Positions 62,010-64,000 of a DNA stretch of 64,000 nucleotides are shown here, one piece after another (the first letter of the stretch is position 1; each line of letters opens with the position of its first letter). The notes beneath the pieces are model-generated. The model saw only the letters and a list, made by a program, of their open reading frames with translations. It had not been told where the DNA came from and ran no database searches. Origin of the DNA: Dyadobacter sp. CY345 (GTDB lineage Bacteria > Bacteroidota > Bacteroidia > Cytophagales > Spirosomataceae); the NCBI RefSeq assembly GCF_021502725.1, contig NZ_JAKFFS010000001.1:124001-188000 (forward strand), written 5' to 3'. The position numbers and the translations under genes are program-made.

Positions 62010-64000
62010 ATGAAAAGAAACTTTTACCTGTATATATTATTTACGGTCTTATTCAGTGCTGCGATGGCAAAAGCACAATCTTCCAAAATTTCCGGCCTGG
62101 TTCAGGATTCGGAGACAAAGCAGCCACTGGCGGGAGCGTCTGTCGTGGCAAAAGGGAATATTGCCGGAACAATCACAAATGCCGCGGGTAGTTTTGAAAT
62201 AACAACTTCATCAACAACTTTAATAATTTCGCTCGTTGGCTACGATCGTCAGGAGGTGAAGGTTAATAACAATTCGTTTATCACTATTTCCCTGAAATCA
62301 TCTGCCGAAGAGTTGGATCAGGTCGTGATATCTGCTTCGCGTGTTGAAGAAAATATTCTGCGCTCGCCGGTAAGTATTGAAAAAATGGATATCCGGGGTA
62401 TTCAGCAGACACCGTCCGCCAATTTTTATGATGGCTTGGTCAATATCAAGTCTCTGGATATGGTTACCAGCAGCTTGACTTACAAACAAATCAATACCCG
62501 CGGATTTAATACAACAGGTAATGGTCGTTTTTTGCAACTTGTTGATGGTGTGGATAATCAGCCTGCTGGTTTGGGTTTCGCCATGGGTAATTTGTTCGGC
62601 CCGCATGATCTTGATGTAGAAAGTGTCGAGTTAATTCCGGGAGCTGCCTCTGCGCTCTATGGCCCGGTGGCTTTTAACGGCATGTTGTATACCCGAACAA
62701 AAAATCCTTTTGAATATCAGGGATTAAGTGTTCAGACAAAATTTGGTGTAAATCACATCGGAGACGGTACTGGTCTGGGCGCGAAACCGATGTATGATAT
62801 GGCTGTCCGTTATGCAAAATCTTTTAACAACAGACTGGCTTTTAAAGTAAACGCTTCGTATTTAAAAGGCACTGATTGGTATGCCAATGATTACACGGAT
62901 ATCGATCCGAATACGCCTGTCGAAAACAGAGGCCCAAATAATTCAGGTAAAAATTCATTGAATATTTATGGAGACGAAGTGGCTCAAAGTCTTGTTGGGA
63001 TTGGCCGCGTCTCCCGAACAGGTTATGAGGAAAAAGATCTTGCCAGTTATGGCGTGTATAGTTTAAAGTTAAATGGCGCGCTTCATTACCGGATAACGGA
63101 TAAGATCGAAGCGATTTATCAGGGTAATTTCAATCAGGGAACGGCGCAGTACACTGGCAGCAACAGGTTTGTGATCAATGATTTTAAATTGATACAACAT
63201 CGCCTTGAATTAAAAGGGAGTAATTTTTATGTCAGAGCTTATTCGAACAAAGAATTATCCACAAACTCGTACAACACAAGGGCGCTTGGACAGCAAATTA
63301 ACAGGACTTGGGTCCGCGATTTAAACGGAGCGACGGTAACGCCGGATAAGGCTGACGCAACGTGGTTTACAAGGTACGCGGCGGCATTCAACGGCACGAT
63401 CGGCGGTGTGGCAGGAAATGATAATAATGCAGCGAGAGCCTTTGCTGACCAGGGAAGAGTTTTGCCAGGCAGCGCGGAATTTGACGCTGAAAAAGAAAGA
63501 TTAATCAAAGTTCGGGGACTTTCAGGAGCGGGCATTTTGAGCGAATGCAAATTGGAACATATCGAAGGAATGTACGATTTCAGTTCCCTGCTTAAAGTTT
63601 TCAATTTACAGGTTGGCGGGAATTACAGAAAATATTACCTGAATACCGGCGGAACATTATTTGATGATAAAGATAAAAATCTGACCAACGAAGAATACGG
63701 AGCTTTTGCTCAGGCTTCAAAATCTTTATTTAAAGATCATTTGAAACTGACTCTGTCCGGTCGTTACGATAAAAATGAAAATTTTGAGGGAAGATTTACG
63801 CCACGCGCTTCGGCTGTTTATTCAGTTGGTGATCATAATTTCAGGGCTTCCTATCAAACTGGTTTCCGTAATCCAACGATCAGTGATCAGTATATTAAAT
63901 TAAATGTCGGGCCGATTATTATTCTCGGAGGTGCGCCATCAAACGCTATCGGCCAAAATGCATATGAAAATTCTTTCACTTCCGCGTCAGTTTCGGCCTT
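62010..64000 (+). CDS. TonB-dependent receptor, 3' end outside window
   Basis: About 663 residues are visible. A signal peptide (KRNFYLYILFTVLFSAAMAKAQ) is followed by a carboxypeptidase-regulatory-like domain (KISGLVQDSETKQPLAGASV), a plug with ELDQVVISASRVEEN and DVESVELIPGAASALYGPVAFNGML, and the start of the barrel. The barrel is cut at 64000. The substrate is unknown. It is the last visible gene of the operon with the two AhpD-like genes. Confidence 0.93.
   Translation, partial: MKRNFYLYILFTVLFSAAMAKAQSSKISGLVQDSETKQPLAGASVVAKGNIAGTITNAAGSFEITTSSTTLIISLVGYDRQEVKVNNNSFITISLKSSAEELDQVVISASRVEENILRSPVSIEKMDIRGIQQTPSANFYDGLVNIKSLDMVTSSLTYKQINTRGFNTTGNGRFLQLVDGVDNQPAGLGFAMGNLFGPHDLDVESVELIPGAASALYGPVAFNGMLYTRTKNPFEYQGLSVQTKFGVNHIGDGTGLGAKPMYDMAVRYAKSFNNRLAFKVNASYLKGTDWYANDYTDIDPNTPVENRGPNNSGKNSLNIYGDEVAQSLVGIGRVSRTGYEEKDLASYGVYSLKLNGALHYRITDKIEAIYQGNFNQGTAQYTGSNRFVINDFKLIQHRLELKGSNFYVRAYSNKELSTNSYNTRALGQQINRTWVRDLNGATVTPDKADATWFTRYAAAFNGTIGGVAGNDNNAARAFADQGRVLPGSAEFDAEKERLIKVRGLSGAGILSECKLEHIEGMYDFSSLLKVFNLQVGGNYRKYYLNTGGTLFDDKDKNLTNEEYGAFAQASKSLFKDHLKLTLSGRYDKNENFEGRFTPRASAVYSVGDHNFRASYQTGFRNPTISDQYIKLNVGPIIILGGAPSNAIGQNAYENSFTSASVSA

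Noticed and set aside
1..64000. tRNA or rRNA genes
   Set aside because: I looked through the gene-free stretches for cloverleaf-like sequence and T-loop motifs and found none that were convincing; small or unusual RNAs could be missed.

Overview
The window reads as chromosome of a member of the Bacteroidota, most likely order Cytophagales (Dyadobacter/Spirosomaceae-like). This is inferred from gene content, not from a search. Supporting signs are HmuY and TonB-dependent outer-membrane receptors, paired YceI proteins, DUF4230, DUF6934-like and DUF1003 proteins, a eukaryote-type IleRS, a MetRS with a fused C-terminal tRNA-binding domain, weak or absent Shine-Dalgarno sequences, and several TTTG / TAnnTTTG promoters of the Bacteroidetes sigma-A type. 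No rRNA, tRNA, CRISPR array, prophage or conjugative module was seen.

Layout. 1-2.4 kb: 3'-truncated GHMP sugar kinase, cytoplasmic YceI protein and a secreted lipoprotein-sorting-like protein. 2.44-2.84 kb: a tandem 201-bp non-coding repeat made of double hairpins. 2.9-5.4 kb: atpA-atpG. 5.7-8.6 kb: envelope quality control (FKBP isomerase, Prc/CtpA protease). 8.7-14.5 kb: complete RND efflux operon. 15.6-19.2 kb: heterodimeric ABC exporter, one subunit carrying a one-base frameshift. 19.4-20.5 kb: GNAT-SRPBCC fusion. 20.6-24.9 kb: haem/iron locus (TonB receptor plus two HmuY proteins) behind a doubled 7-1-7 palindrome. 25-29 kb: YceI, DUF1003, VOC, AraC and JmjC-like genes. 29.3-31.8 kb: uvrB and a ParE-type toxin-antitoxin pair. 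31.9-35.5 kb: nucleotidase, DeoR regulator, SDR and small unknown genes. 35.6-39.1 kb: ileS with an altered GIHH signature.

39.2-40.8 kb holds the best candidate for an undescribed system: an ABC-type AAA ATPase overlapping a small PD-(D/E)XK-like protein. 40.9-48.7 kb: GH16 glucanase, SBF transporter, DUF4230, then a glutamine-synthetase-like / SDR / aldehyde dehydrogenase set split by a REP-associated tyrosine transposase (RAYT) with four composite palindromic repeats and a decayed duplicate of the synthetase 3' end. 48.8-52.3 kb: lysA, pyrF, rmlC and a DJ-1/PfpI protein. 52.5-54.7 kb: NarL-type two-component system with a separate multi-TM protein. 54.7-57.8 kb: small stress or unknown genes (Rdx, Hsp20) and a possible small RNA. 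57.9-59.9 kb: metG. 60.1-64.0 kb: an apparent operon of an envelope protein, two tandem AhpD-like proteins and a TonB receptor cut by the window end.

Most convergent gene pairs are separated by strong bidirectional hairpin terminators, which makes the transcription-unit boundaries fairly clear.
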